Shown here: piece after piece, positions 9,765 through 16,885 of the stretch
Layout of the letters: every line of letters begins with the position of its first letter
Numbering within the stretch: the stretch's first letter is position 1
Notes under the pieces: generated by a model
Database searches by the model: none
What the model saw: the letters and a program-made list of their open reading frames with translations, nothing else
Told to the model about the DNA's origin: nothing
From: Mesorhizobium sp. Z1-4
GTDB lineage: Bacteria > Pseudomonadota > Alphaproteobacteria > Rhizobiales > Rhizobiaceae
Direction: 5' to 3'
DNA: 64,000 nucleotides
Assembly (NCBI RefSeq): GCF_004000235.1
Contig: NZ_RCIO01000003.1
Span: 372,373-436,372, forward strand
Position numbers and translations under genes: made by a program

Positions 9765-10481
9765 ATGCTTTTTCGCAATTTGGTATTGATTGGCGCATTT
9801 GTGGTGGTTTGTGCCTTGCCGGCCGGCCAGGCAGCCGCGAAGGACGAGGCCTACGAAATTGCCGTCGTCAACAAGGGCGAACTGCGCAGCGAAGTTTATG
9901 AGTCCAAAGGGCTGTTCAGCGGCCTGTTCGGTGGCAAGAAGGAGCTGCTGCCGGAGACCAAGGAGCTCGACAAGGCGCTTGATGCAAAAAACAAGAAGCG
10001 CCGCTTCAAGGTCAAGGAATCGTTCGAGCCGCAGTCGGTGAACTATCAGAGCAAATACCGCCGCGGCACGATCATCATCGATCCAAAGAACAAATATCTC
10101 TACCTGATCGAAGGTTTTAACAGCGCCCGCCGCTACGCTATCGCGGTCGGCCGCGAAGGCCTGGGCTTCTCGGGCACCGCCACCGTTGGCGACAAGCAGG
10201 AGTGGCCGCGCTGGACGCCGACCAAGGACATGCAGAAGCGGGAACCCGGCAAATACGGGCGCTACAAGGACGGCATGGACGGCGGCGTGAACAACCCGCT
10301 CGGCGCGCGCGCCATCTATCTCTATCAGGGCAAACGCGACACCCATATCCGCATCCACGGCACCAACCAGCCGCAGACGATCGGCACTGCCTCGTCGAAT
10401 GGCTGCTTCCGCATGATCAACGATCATGTGATCGACCTTTACAAGCGCGTGCGCATGGGCACTCAGGTCGTGGTTCTCTAG
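9765..10481 (+). CDS. L,D-transpeptidase (YkuD domain), exported
   Basis: A 238-residue protein with an N-terminal signal peptide (MLFRNLVLIG to about residue 25, ending in AAA). The C-terminal YkuD domain has the catalytic pattern HIRIHGTN with His198 and ASSNGCFRM with Cys214. Such enzymes make 3-3 peptidoglycan cross-links or attach proteins to peptidoglycan in the periplasm. An upstream TTG at 9663 would add 34 residues before the signal peptide and is not used. The lysine-rich region at 45-90 is unusual and could contact the cell wall or outer membrane. Confidence 0.93.
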   Translation: MLFRNLVLIGAFVVVCALPAGQAAAKDEAYEIAVVNKGELRSEVYESKGLFSGLFGGKKELLPETKELDKALDAKNKKRRFKVKESFEPQSVNYQSKYRRGTIIIDPKNKYLYLIEGFNSARRYAIAVGREGLGFSGTATVGDKQEWPRWTPTKDMQKREPGKYGRYKDGMDGGVNNPLGARAIYLYQGKRDTHIRIHGTNQPQTIGTASSNGCFRMINDHVIDLYKRVRMGTQVVVL

Positions 10482-10525
10482 ACTTCCGGGGCACGGTTCG
10501 CCGGGTCTGCCCAACGGTCCGTCGG

Positions 10526-11740
10526 CTAGGTGACCGCGTCGAGGATCGGAAGTACCGTCTCGACGATTCTGGCTGAAGAACCTTTGGAGCCGAATTGCTG
10601 CGGCCCTTTTTCGGCTGCCTTTGCCAGAAATGCGTCATCGCCGATCAATTCGATAAGCCGTCGCGCCGATGCGCCGAGTATCTCGTCATCCGCCGGGCGG
10701 TCACCGACCAGCACCGACAGGTCGCCGTGGATGCGGTACTGTGCTTCAGCGAAGCGGTAATTGAACTGTGGCCCTTCGCCGGGAAACATCAAGGACGGTT
10801 TGCCAAGCGCAAGCGCCTGATCCGCTGCCTGTCCGGCCATGGCGACAACGAGCGTCGACGCTTCCAGAATGTCGGCGAATGCATTGTCGTAGCAACGGAT
10901 TTCGGCCGTCACACCCTTGGCGATTTTCTTGCGGAGCACGCCTTTGGCCAGCATCGCCCAGCCTTCAGCTGTGGCGAGATCGACCGCGCGCGACATCAGT
11001 GACGGCACAAGCGCGGCGCGAAAGGCAAGCACTTTGCGCCCGGGCATCTCCGCGGCGAGCCGCACTGCCTTCTCGGCAAAACGCAGCTGCAGGCGGAAGT
11101 TGCGTTCGGCTTCCGGGATGCGGGAGCCGGGGAGCAGCCCAATGGTGGCGGCTCCCGCAGGCACACGCAGATCGACTCCGCCAGGCAGCAAATAGTCCAT
11201 GCTTGGCATGCCGCCATAGGCAACGCGTGGAAAACCCTGGCGCTTCAGGTCGATGGCGGTAGCCGAATCTCGGGTGATCACCATCCGGCAGCGGGGCGAG
11301 CGAAAATACCATCTGAGCGGCGGGTCGAGATTGAGCTTGCCTTCGTAGAGTGCGGAAAGCGATGCGATAAACGAGATGAAAGGGCGCTTCGACCCGAATG
11401 CGAAAGTCTGGCTGAAGGTGTCGCCGGTTGCGAAAACAAGATCTACTATCGGCGCGATGCTGCGCATCGCCCTCCATTGATTGATCGTGTTGCCGATCAG
11501 ACCGGCCCGGATGTCGCCGATCAGCTTGCTGCGCTGGACATAGGTGAAACCGCCCGAGGGCAGCACGAGCGTAGGCCCCACAATCGGCACGTCGATGCCG
11601 CGATAGGCACCACCTTCTCCGACGAGCGGCAGGGCAAGCGGTTCAAGGTCGGGAACGGCTTCGCGCAACGCCCGTATGGCATAGGAGGTGTCGGTGTCCT
11701 CGCCATGCCCGTTGGAAATGAACAGGATCTTCTTGGTCAC
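10526..11740 (-). CDS. Lipid-A-disaccharide-synthase-related glycosyltransferase-like protein
   Basis: A 404-residue protein with a GTG start (GTGACCAAG). It opens with ILFISNGHGEDTDTSYAI and contains GLLPGSRIPEAERN, AMAGQAADQALALGKPSL and FPGEGPQFNYRFAEAQ. This pattern matches the LpxB-related family best known from cyanobacteria and plants, which has a GT-B type fold. It is not true LpxB. The donor and acceptor are unknown. It lies 27 bases after radC and 72 bases further from map, so the three may share a transcript. Confidence 0.75.
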   Translation of the reverse strand: MTKKILFISNGHGEDTDTSYAIRALREAVPDLEPLALPLVGEGGAYRGIDVPIVGPTLVLPSGGFTYVQRSKLIGDIRAGLIGNTINQWRAMRSIAPIVDLVFATGDTFSQTFAFGSKRPFISFIASLSALYEGKLNLDPPLRWYFRSPRCRMVITRDSATAIDLKRQGFPRVAYGGMPSMDYLLPGGVDLRVPAGAATIGLLPGSRIPEAERNFRLQLRFAEKAVRLAAEMPGRKVLAFRAALVPSLMSRAVDLATAEGWAMLAKGVLRKKIAKGVTAEIRCYDNAFADILEASTLVVAMAGQAADQALALGKPSLMFPGEGPQFNYRFAEAQYRIHGDLSVLVGDRPADDEILGASARRLIELIGDDAFLAKAAEKGPQQFGSKGSSARIVETVLPILDAVT

Positions 11741-11767
11741 GCTGGAAAGCCGCTCCGCGTAGGCAGG

Positions 11768-12514
11768 TCAGATATACTGACTGCCCTTCATGCTGGTGTG
11801 GCCGTCGCGGCCGATGATGATGTGATCGTGTACGGTGATGCCGAGCGGCTTCGCCGTATCGATGATCGTGCGGGTCATGTCGATGTCTGCCCGCGAGGGC
11901 GTCGGGTCGCCCGAAGGATGGTTGTGAACGAGGATGATTGCAGTCGCCGATAGCTCGAGCGCGCGGCGCACGACTTCGCGCGGGTAAACCGGTGTGTGAT
12001 CGACCGTGCCGGTCTGCTGCACCTCGTCGGCGATCAGCAGGTTCTTCTTGTCGAGAAACAGAATTCGGAACTGCTCGCGTGGCTCGAACGCCATGGCTGC
12101 GCGGCAATAGGTAATCACATCGGTCCAGGATGACAGAACCTGACGTGCGGACACCGCGCCACGGGCCATTCGTTCGGCTGCGGCTGCGACAACCTTGATC
12201 TCAAGCGCTGCACTTTCGCCGATGCCTTCCACCTCACGAAGCAATTTCAACGGTGCGCCAAGAACTTCCGCGAAGGAGCCGAAACGCGCCAGCAACGTTT
12301 TTGCCGCCGCCTTGGTGTCGGCGCGCGGGATCACCCGGAACAGCATCAATTCCAGCAGTTCGTAATCCTGAAGTGTGCCTGTGCCGCTCTGCTGGAACCT
12401 GTCGCGCAGCCTTTGCCGGTGGCCATGATAGTGCGGTTTCCGGTCCTCTTTTCCGGGTCTGGCCGGCGGAGGCATTTCGGCGAAAAACCGCTTCTCGTCG
12501 TCCGCGTGCGCCAT
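11768..12514 (-). CDS. radC: RadC family JAB-domain protein
   Basis: A protein of 248 residues. Residues about 25-115 form a helix-hairpin-helix region ([12 protein letters not shown]). The C-terminal JAB/MPN+ domain has the metal motif [14 protein letters not shown] with His197, His199 and Asp210. The family was named for a DNA-repair phenotype that was later reassigned, so its real role is unsettled. It lies downstream of map and upstream of the LpxB-related gene. Confidence 0.95.
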   Translation of the reverse strand: MAHADDEKRFFAEMPPPARPGKEDRKPHYHGHRQRLRDRFQQSGTGTLQDYELLELMLFRVIPRADTKAAAKTLLARFGSFAEVLGAPLKLLREVEGIGESAALEIKVVAAAAERMARGAVSARQVLSSWTDVITYCRAAMAFEPREQFRILFLDKKNLLIADEVQQTGTVDHTPVYPREVVRRALELSATAIILVHNHPSGDPTPSRADIDMTRTIIDTAKPLGITVHDHIIIGRDGHTSMKGSQYI

Positions 12515-12586
12515 TTCAGCCGATGCCCGAGTTCTGATACTTGGTGCCGGAAAATGACATAATTAAAGGCGGTTGCGTGGCTTTAT

Positions 12587-13417
12587 TCATGTTGGAGGGA
12601 GGCCTGGCCGGTCAAGGCCCGCGGGCGAAAGCGTGAAGATTTCGCAGCCATCCTTCGTTACGCCGACGGTGTGTTCGTATTGGGCCGAAAGCGAGCGGTC
12701 GCGCGTCACCGCCGTCCAGCCGTCGGACAGCACCTTTACCTGCGGCCGGCCGAGATTGATCATCGGCTCGATGGTAAAGATCATGCCTTCACGCATCTCC
12801 ACGCCTTCCTGTGGGGAGCCGTAGTGCAGAATGTTCGGTGCGTCATGGAAAAGCGCACCAACGCCATGACCGCAGAAGTCGCGCACAACCGAGCAGCGTT
12901 GGGCTTCGGCATAGCTCTGTATGGCCGCGCCGATTGCTCCGGTACGTGCCCCGGGTTTTACGGCATCGATACCGCGCATCAGGCACTCATGCGTCACTTC
13001 GAGAAGGCGTTCGGCGGCGCGCTTGATGGTCCCGACCGGATACATGCGGCTTGAATCGCCGTGCCAGCCATCGAGGATGTATGTAACGTCGATGTTGACG
13101 ATGTCGCCGTCGCGCAACGGCTTCTCATCGGGAATGCCGTGGCAGACAACGTGGTTGATCGAGGTGCAGGAGGATTTTGTGTATCCGCGATAGTTCAGCG
13201 TCGCGGGTATCGCTCCGTGATCCATGCCGAATTCGAAGATGAAACGGTCGATATCTGCTGTCGGCATACCGGGCTGCACCATGCCGACCAGTTCATCCAG
13301 CGCCCGAGCAGTCAGGTCGCACGCCTTGCGCATACCCGAGAACGCTTCTGCGCCATAGAGCCTTATCTGGCCGGTATTGCGTGAGGGCGCCACGTCGGCT
13401 TCGACATAAGTGACCAT
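12587..13417 (-). CDS. map: Type I methionine aminopeptidase
   Basis: A 276-residue enzyme that removes the initiator methionine from new proteins. All five metal ligands are visible: Asp110 (NIDVTY), Asp121 (WHGDSS), His184 (CGHGVG), Glu217 (TIEPM) and Glu248 (QYEHTV). It is slightly longer than E. coli Map at the N-terminus (about 20 residues), as is common in rhizobia. It is followed by radC on the same strand. Confidence 0.97.
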   Translation of the reverse strand: MVTYVEADVAPSRNTGQIRLYGAEAFSGMRKACDLTARALDELVGMVQPGMPTADIDRFIFEFGMDHGAIPATLNYRGYTKSSCTSINHVVCHGIPDEKPLRDGDIVNIDVTYILDGWHGDSSRMYPVGTIKRAAERLLEVTHECLMRGIDAVKPGARTGAIGAAIQSYAEAQRCSVVRDFCGHGVGALFHDAPNILHYGSPQEGVEMREGMIFTIEPMINLGRPQVKVLSDGWTAVTRDRSLSAQYEHTVGVTKDGCEIFTLSPAGLDRPGLPPT

Positions 13418-13522
13418 CTGGAACTCTTCCGGTTGCGCGCCGTTCGCCTGCGGCGCATCCCTGATTTGGCATCAGATGGCTGCCGCTGCAAGTCCCGGGC
13501 CTGTAAGGGGCCTTACGTTCGT

Positions 13523-14293
13523 CTATTCCAGCTCTATCCAGACCGGAGCATGGTCGCTCGCACCCTCCAGCGCACGCACGTCGCGGTCGACGCCGGCATC
13601 GGTGAGGCGGTCGCGCAGATTGGGGCTCAAAAGCAGGTGATCGAGCCGCAGGCCTGCGTCGCGCTGCCAGCGGCTTCGCCGATAGCGCCAGAATGTATAG
13701 ACGCGTTCGTCGGGATGCCGATGGCGCAGCGCATCGGTCCAGCTTCTGCCAACCAGCTTGCGGAACGCGGCTCGGCTCTGCGGCTGGATGAGCGCATCAT
13801 CGTCCCAGGATCTGGTGTCGTAGATATCGAGTTCGGTCGGTGCGACATTGTAGTCGCCGGCAAGCACCACCGGCGCTCCTGTCTTGCGCAGCGCGGTTGC
13901 ATGGCGGGAGAGCCGCTCCAGCCAGGCAAGCTTGTAGTCGAATTTGGGGCCGGGCTGCGGGTTGCCGTTGGGCGCGTAGATCGAGGCGATAAGAACGCCG
14001 CGTACCGCCGCTTCGATGTAGCGGGCCTGCCGGTCATCATCGTCGCCGGGCAGAGCGGTTCGTGTCAGAACGGGCGCGCCGACACGCGACAGGATGGCAA
14101 CGCCGTTCCAGCTTCGCTGACCCTGCCAGACGGCCGAATAGCCAGTGCTCTCGATAGCATCCAGCGGAAACGCGTCCTGTTCGACCTTCAGTTCCTGCAG
14201 GCAGACGACATCGGGCTCTGCAAGCTCAAGCCAGTGCAATAGATTGGCCAGCCGCTTGTTGACGTTGTTGATATTGAAGGTGGCGATCTTCAT
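13523..14293 (-). CDS. xthA: Exodeoxyribonuclease III
   Basis: A 256-residue member of the exonuclease III/AP-endonuclease family, which cuts DNA at abasic sites and trims 3' ends. Motifs are CLQELKV (metal Glu34), AGDYNVAP, RLDHLLLS and the final ASDHAPVWIELE. The start overlaps the stop of the hydrolase gene as ATGA, making it the last gene of the ligD-ku run. A 3'-end-cleaning nuclease at the end of an end-joining operon makes functional sense, though the coupling itself is inference. Confidence 0.95.
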   Translation of the reverse strand: MKIATFNINNVNKRLANLLHWLELAEPDVVCLQELKVEQDAFPLDAIESTGYSAVWQGQRSWNGVAILSRVGAPVLTRTALPGDDDDRQARYIEAAVRGVLIASIYAPNGNPQPGPKFDYKLAWLERLSRHATALRKTGAPVVLAGDYNVAPTELDIYDTRSWDDDALIQPQSRAAFRKLVGRSWTDALRHRHPDERVYTFWRYRRSRWQRDAGLRLDHLLLSPNLRDRLTDAGVDRDVRALEGASDHAPVWIELE

Positions 14294-14928
14294 GGCGAGG
14301 TGAGGCGGCCAATCCAGTCAGTCACGGTCTGCGCCATGGTTTTCAGATGGTCGTCGGCGGAAAAGCCGGAGATTTTCTTGCGCGGTTTCAGGTCGTGGTC
14401 GCCATCTTCCAGCCAGAGAAGCTCGATGCCGGGTGCAAGATCGTAGCCGCTGACTTCCTCGCGGGTGCCGAACTCGTCACGCGTGCCCTGGCAGATCAGG
14501 GCAGGTGTCCGCAGGTCAGCCAGATGAGCGGTGCGCAGCTGGGTCGGCTTGGCAGGTGGGTGGAAGGGGTAGCCCAGGCAGAGCAGGCCGGCGATCCGGC
14601 CCTCGGAGAAAAGCTCGTCGGCAACCATGGAGGCGACGCGGCCTCCCATCGATTTGCCGCCGATGATCAGCGGGCCGTTGGCACCGAGGTTTTCGACCGC
14701 TTGCAGATATTCTGGATTGAGCTTGTCGGCTCGCGGCGGCGGTTTGCGCGTGCCCGAGCGTCGAGCGGCCATATAGCCGAATTCAAAGCGGGCGACGCGC
14801 AGGCCGCAAGCAGCCAGTGCCTTGGCCGCTGCGTCCATCGATTTGGAATCCATCGGCGCGCCCGCGCCATGGGCGAGGAGCACTGTCACTGGTGCCGCGT
14901 CAGGTCCATCGAAAAGGAAGTCGGTCAT
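14290..14928 (-). CDS. Alpha/beta hydrolase of the Tex30/KANL3-like family
   Basis: A 212-residue protein. It shows the oxyanion region LLAHGAGAPMDSKSM, the nucleophile elbow GGKSMGGRVASM (catalytic serine), CQGTRDEFGT (acid residue) and EDGDHDLKPRK (histidine). These match the small predicted hydrolases related to Tex30/KANL3 and dienelactone hydrolase. The ATG at 14928 overlaps the preceding TPR gene's stop as ATGA, and its own stop overlaps xthA. A much longer open frame upstream is a shadow of the TPR gene. The substrate is unknown, and nothing in the family explains its presence in a DNA-repair operon. Confidence 0.85.
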   Translation of the reverse strand: MTDFLFDGPDAAPVTVLLAHGAGAPMDSKSMDAAAKALAACGLRVARFEFGYMAARRSGTRKPPPRADKLNPEYLQAVENLGANGPLIIGGKSMGGRVASMVADELFSEGRIAGLLCLGYPFHPPAKPTQLRTAHLADLRTPALICQGTRDEFGTREEVSGYDLAPGIELLWLEDGDHDLKPRKKISGFSADDHLKTMAQTVTDWIGRLTSP

Positions 14929-16010
14929 GCGGTCGATTTCTGGCTCATGTGCAGATCGACGAACTGGATACCCCGCTGGGCGGTACGCGCCCACTCCGAG
15001 GCGTCGTCGAGTTCGAGGTAGCGGCTCCACAGGCGCCTTGCCTCGTCCAACTCGTCGGCTTCGAACTCCAGCCGGGCCAGATTGAAGATCGCGTCCGCGT
15101 AGCCCGGCTCGATCGTTAGTGCGCGGCGCAGATGGCTGCGCGCGGTTTCCGCGCTGCCGGTTTCGACCGTGAGATCGGCGAGGTTGAACCAGGCTTCGAC
15201 AAAGCCCGGATCGTGTTTCAACGCACGTACATAGTCGTTCGCGGCTTCCTGCTCTCTGCCCATCGCGCGCAGGCAATTGGCGCGGTTGAAGGCTGCTACT
15301 GCGTCGGTGGGGTCGATCGCCAGGCAGCGGGCATAAAGCGTGATTGCGAGGTCGAATTCGCCGTCTGCCTCAGCTTCTTCGGCGTCAGCAAATACATCGT
15401 CCAGACCGGAATCGTCTCCGCCCAGATCGAAAAGCATCTGGCCGCTGAGTTCGGCCATGCCTTCGTCGTGGCGCGCATAGATGGCGCCTTGGCCGCCCGG
15501 ATGCAGCGACTTTGCCGTCAGCGAAGACACCGGACCGGAGCGGTGGATCGAGCGGGCAATATCGTGCCAGTCCGCGCCGCCCGCGATCAGCCCGGCGAAT
15601 TTTCGGGCCAGAATTGCGTCGCGAAAGGTAAAGGGGTCGGCATCGCTTTCGAAGGCGTCGAAGAGCCTGAGGAATTCGAAATCATGCTCGGAAAGACCGG
15701 ATTGCTGCAGCAGCGCGCTTATTTCGAGCGTTGCGCCGTCAGGTATTGCCTTGAGGCCGAGTACGCGCAGGAAGCCGTTTTCGCTCAGGACTTCGAGACC
15801 GGGCCGGCGGGCCGCTTCGAGCCTGGCGGCAATGCGCACGCGGTTTTCCTTGTCCAGAAGCTTGCGCCCGACAACGGCGTGCGTGGTCTGCCGGCGCACG
15901 CCGCGGCCGGCTTTGGAGCCGACCCGGTTCGCGTGGCGCACCGCCAGGCGCAGCGGAAAGGCGGCAAGCGGGCCGATAATGCCGAAGCTTTGGCCCGCGC
16001 CGGTCGTCAC
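14925..16010 (-). CDS. BRCT-like / MerR-like / TPR protein in the LigD-Ku operon
   Basis: A 361-residue protein with three regions. Residues about 8-86 read like a BRCT domain: FGIIGPLA at the start, QTTHAVVGRKLLDK in the middle, and RPGLEVLSENGFLRVL at the end, comparable with the BRCT of bacterial DNA ligase. Residues about 92-158 (ISALLQQSGLSEHDFEFL and PFTFRDAILARKFAGLIAGG) resemble a MerR-type helical domain. Residues about 205-345 contain three to four TPR repeats. The start overlaps the ku stop as ATGA. BRCT domains commonly bind phosphoproteins or DNA ends, so an adaptor role in end joining is a reasonable inference, but no function is known to me. Confidence 0.82.
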   Translation of the reverse strand: MTTGAGQSFGIIGPLAAFPLRLAVRHANRVGSKAGRGVRRQTTHAVVGRKLLDKENRVRIAARLEAARRPGLEVLSENGFLRVLGLKAIPDGATLEISALLQQSGLSEHDFEFLRLFDAFESDADPFTFRDAILARKFAGLIAGGADWHDIARSIHRSGPVSSLTAKSLHPGGQGAIYARHDEGMAELSGQMLFDLGGDDSGLDDVFADAEEAEADGEFDLAITLYARCLAIDPTDAVAAFNRANCLRAMGREQEAANDYVRALKHDPGFVEAWFNLADLTVETGSAETARSHLRRALTIEPGYADAIFNLARLEFEADELDEARRLWSRYLELDDASEWARTAQRGIQFVDLHMSQKSTA

Positions 16011-16858
16011 GCCTTCTTCCTGGTCGCTTTCTTCGGCTTGGCGGCTGCCGCGGCCGGCTTGCTCTTGCTTTTTGCCGGCGGCTTGCTGTCGGAAAGGCTC
16101 GCCTTCAGCGCATCCATCAGGTTGATGACATTGCCGCCACGCTCGGGTGCGGCCGCGATGACCGGCTTATGACCCTTGAGCTTCTCCTTGATCATCGCCA
16201 TCAGGGCGGCCTCGTAGCGATCCTCGTAGTCTTTCGGATCGAATTCGGTGGTTTTCTGCTCGATGAGCTTTTCGGCGAGGTCGAGCATTTCCTTGTCGGG
16301 TTCGCCGACGGGAATGTTGTCGAAATATTCGGCGGTGCCGCGCACTTCGTTCGGATTGCGCAGCGTGCAGACGAACATGCCGGTTTCGCGCGGCGCGATC
16401 GTAATGACTCGTTCGCGGCTCGACAGCACCAGACGGGCGATAGCCACCTTGCCGGCCTTCTTGAGCGCCTCGCGCAGAACGACGAAGGTCTCTTCCGCCA
16501 TCGCGCCGTCGGGCGCCAGATAATAGGGCGCGTCGAGATAGAGCGGGTCGATCTCACCCTCGTCGACGAAGGCCTCGATGCCGATCGTGTGATTGGATTC
16601 GATCTTCACGTTGTCGAGGTCATCACTGTCGATGATGATGTACTTCTTGTCTTCGTATTCGTAGCCCTTCACGAGGTCGGACCGCTCGACAAGGCCGAGC
16701 TCGGGATCAACCGGCTTCATGTTGATCCGGTTGTGTGTGTCCTTGTGCAACTGATTGAAGGTAATCCGGTCCTTCGAGCTGGTGGCGTTGTAGAGCCGCA
16801 CGGGGCAGCTCACCAGACTCAATCGCAAATGACCTTTCCAGGTGGCGCGTGGTGCCAT
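16007..16858 (-). CDS. ku: Non-homologous end-joining protein Ku
   Basis: A 283-residue bacterial Ku, which encircles DNA ends and recruits LigD. The N-terminus MAPRATWKGHLRLSLVSCPV and the stretch NMKPVDPELGLVERSDLVKGYEY are diagnostic (quoted here in part). The C-terminus is a lysine/alanine-rich tail from about residue 255, of the kind that helps DNA binding. An in-frame GTG precedes the ATG by one codon; AGGAG lies 6 bases before the ATG at 16858, which is therefore preferred. It starts 27 bases after ligD. Confidence 0.96.
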   Translation of the reverse strand: MAPRATWKGHLRLSLVSCPVRLYNATSSKDRITFNQLHKDTHNRINMKPVDPELGLVERSDLVKGYEYEDKKYIIIDSDDLDNVKIESNHTIGIEAFVDEGEIDPLYLDAPYYLAPDGAMAEETFVVLREALKKAGKVAIARLVLSSRERVITIAPRETGMFVCTLRNPNEVRGTAEYFDNIPVGEPDKEMLDLAEKLIEQKTTEFDPKDYEDRYEAALMAMIKEKLKGHKPVIAAAPERGGNVINLMDALKASLSDSKPPAKSKSKPAAAAAKPKKATRKKA

Positions 16859-16885
16859 CACCGTCTCCTACGCAAATACTCAAGG

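Noticed and set aside
13502-13516. GTAAGG-GGCC-TTAC palindrome after xthA as terminator
   Set aside because: The usable stem is only 5 bases with a 4-base loop and no T-run; too weak to annotate.
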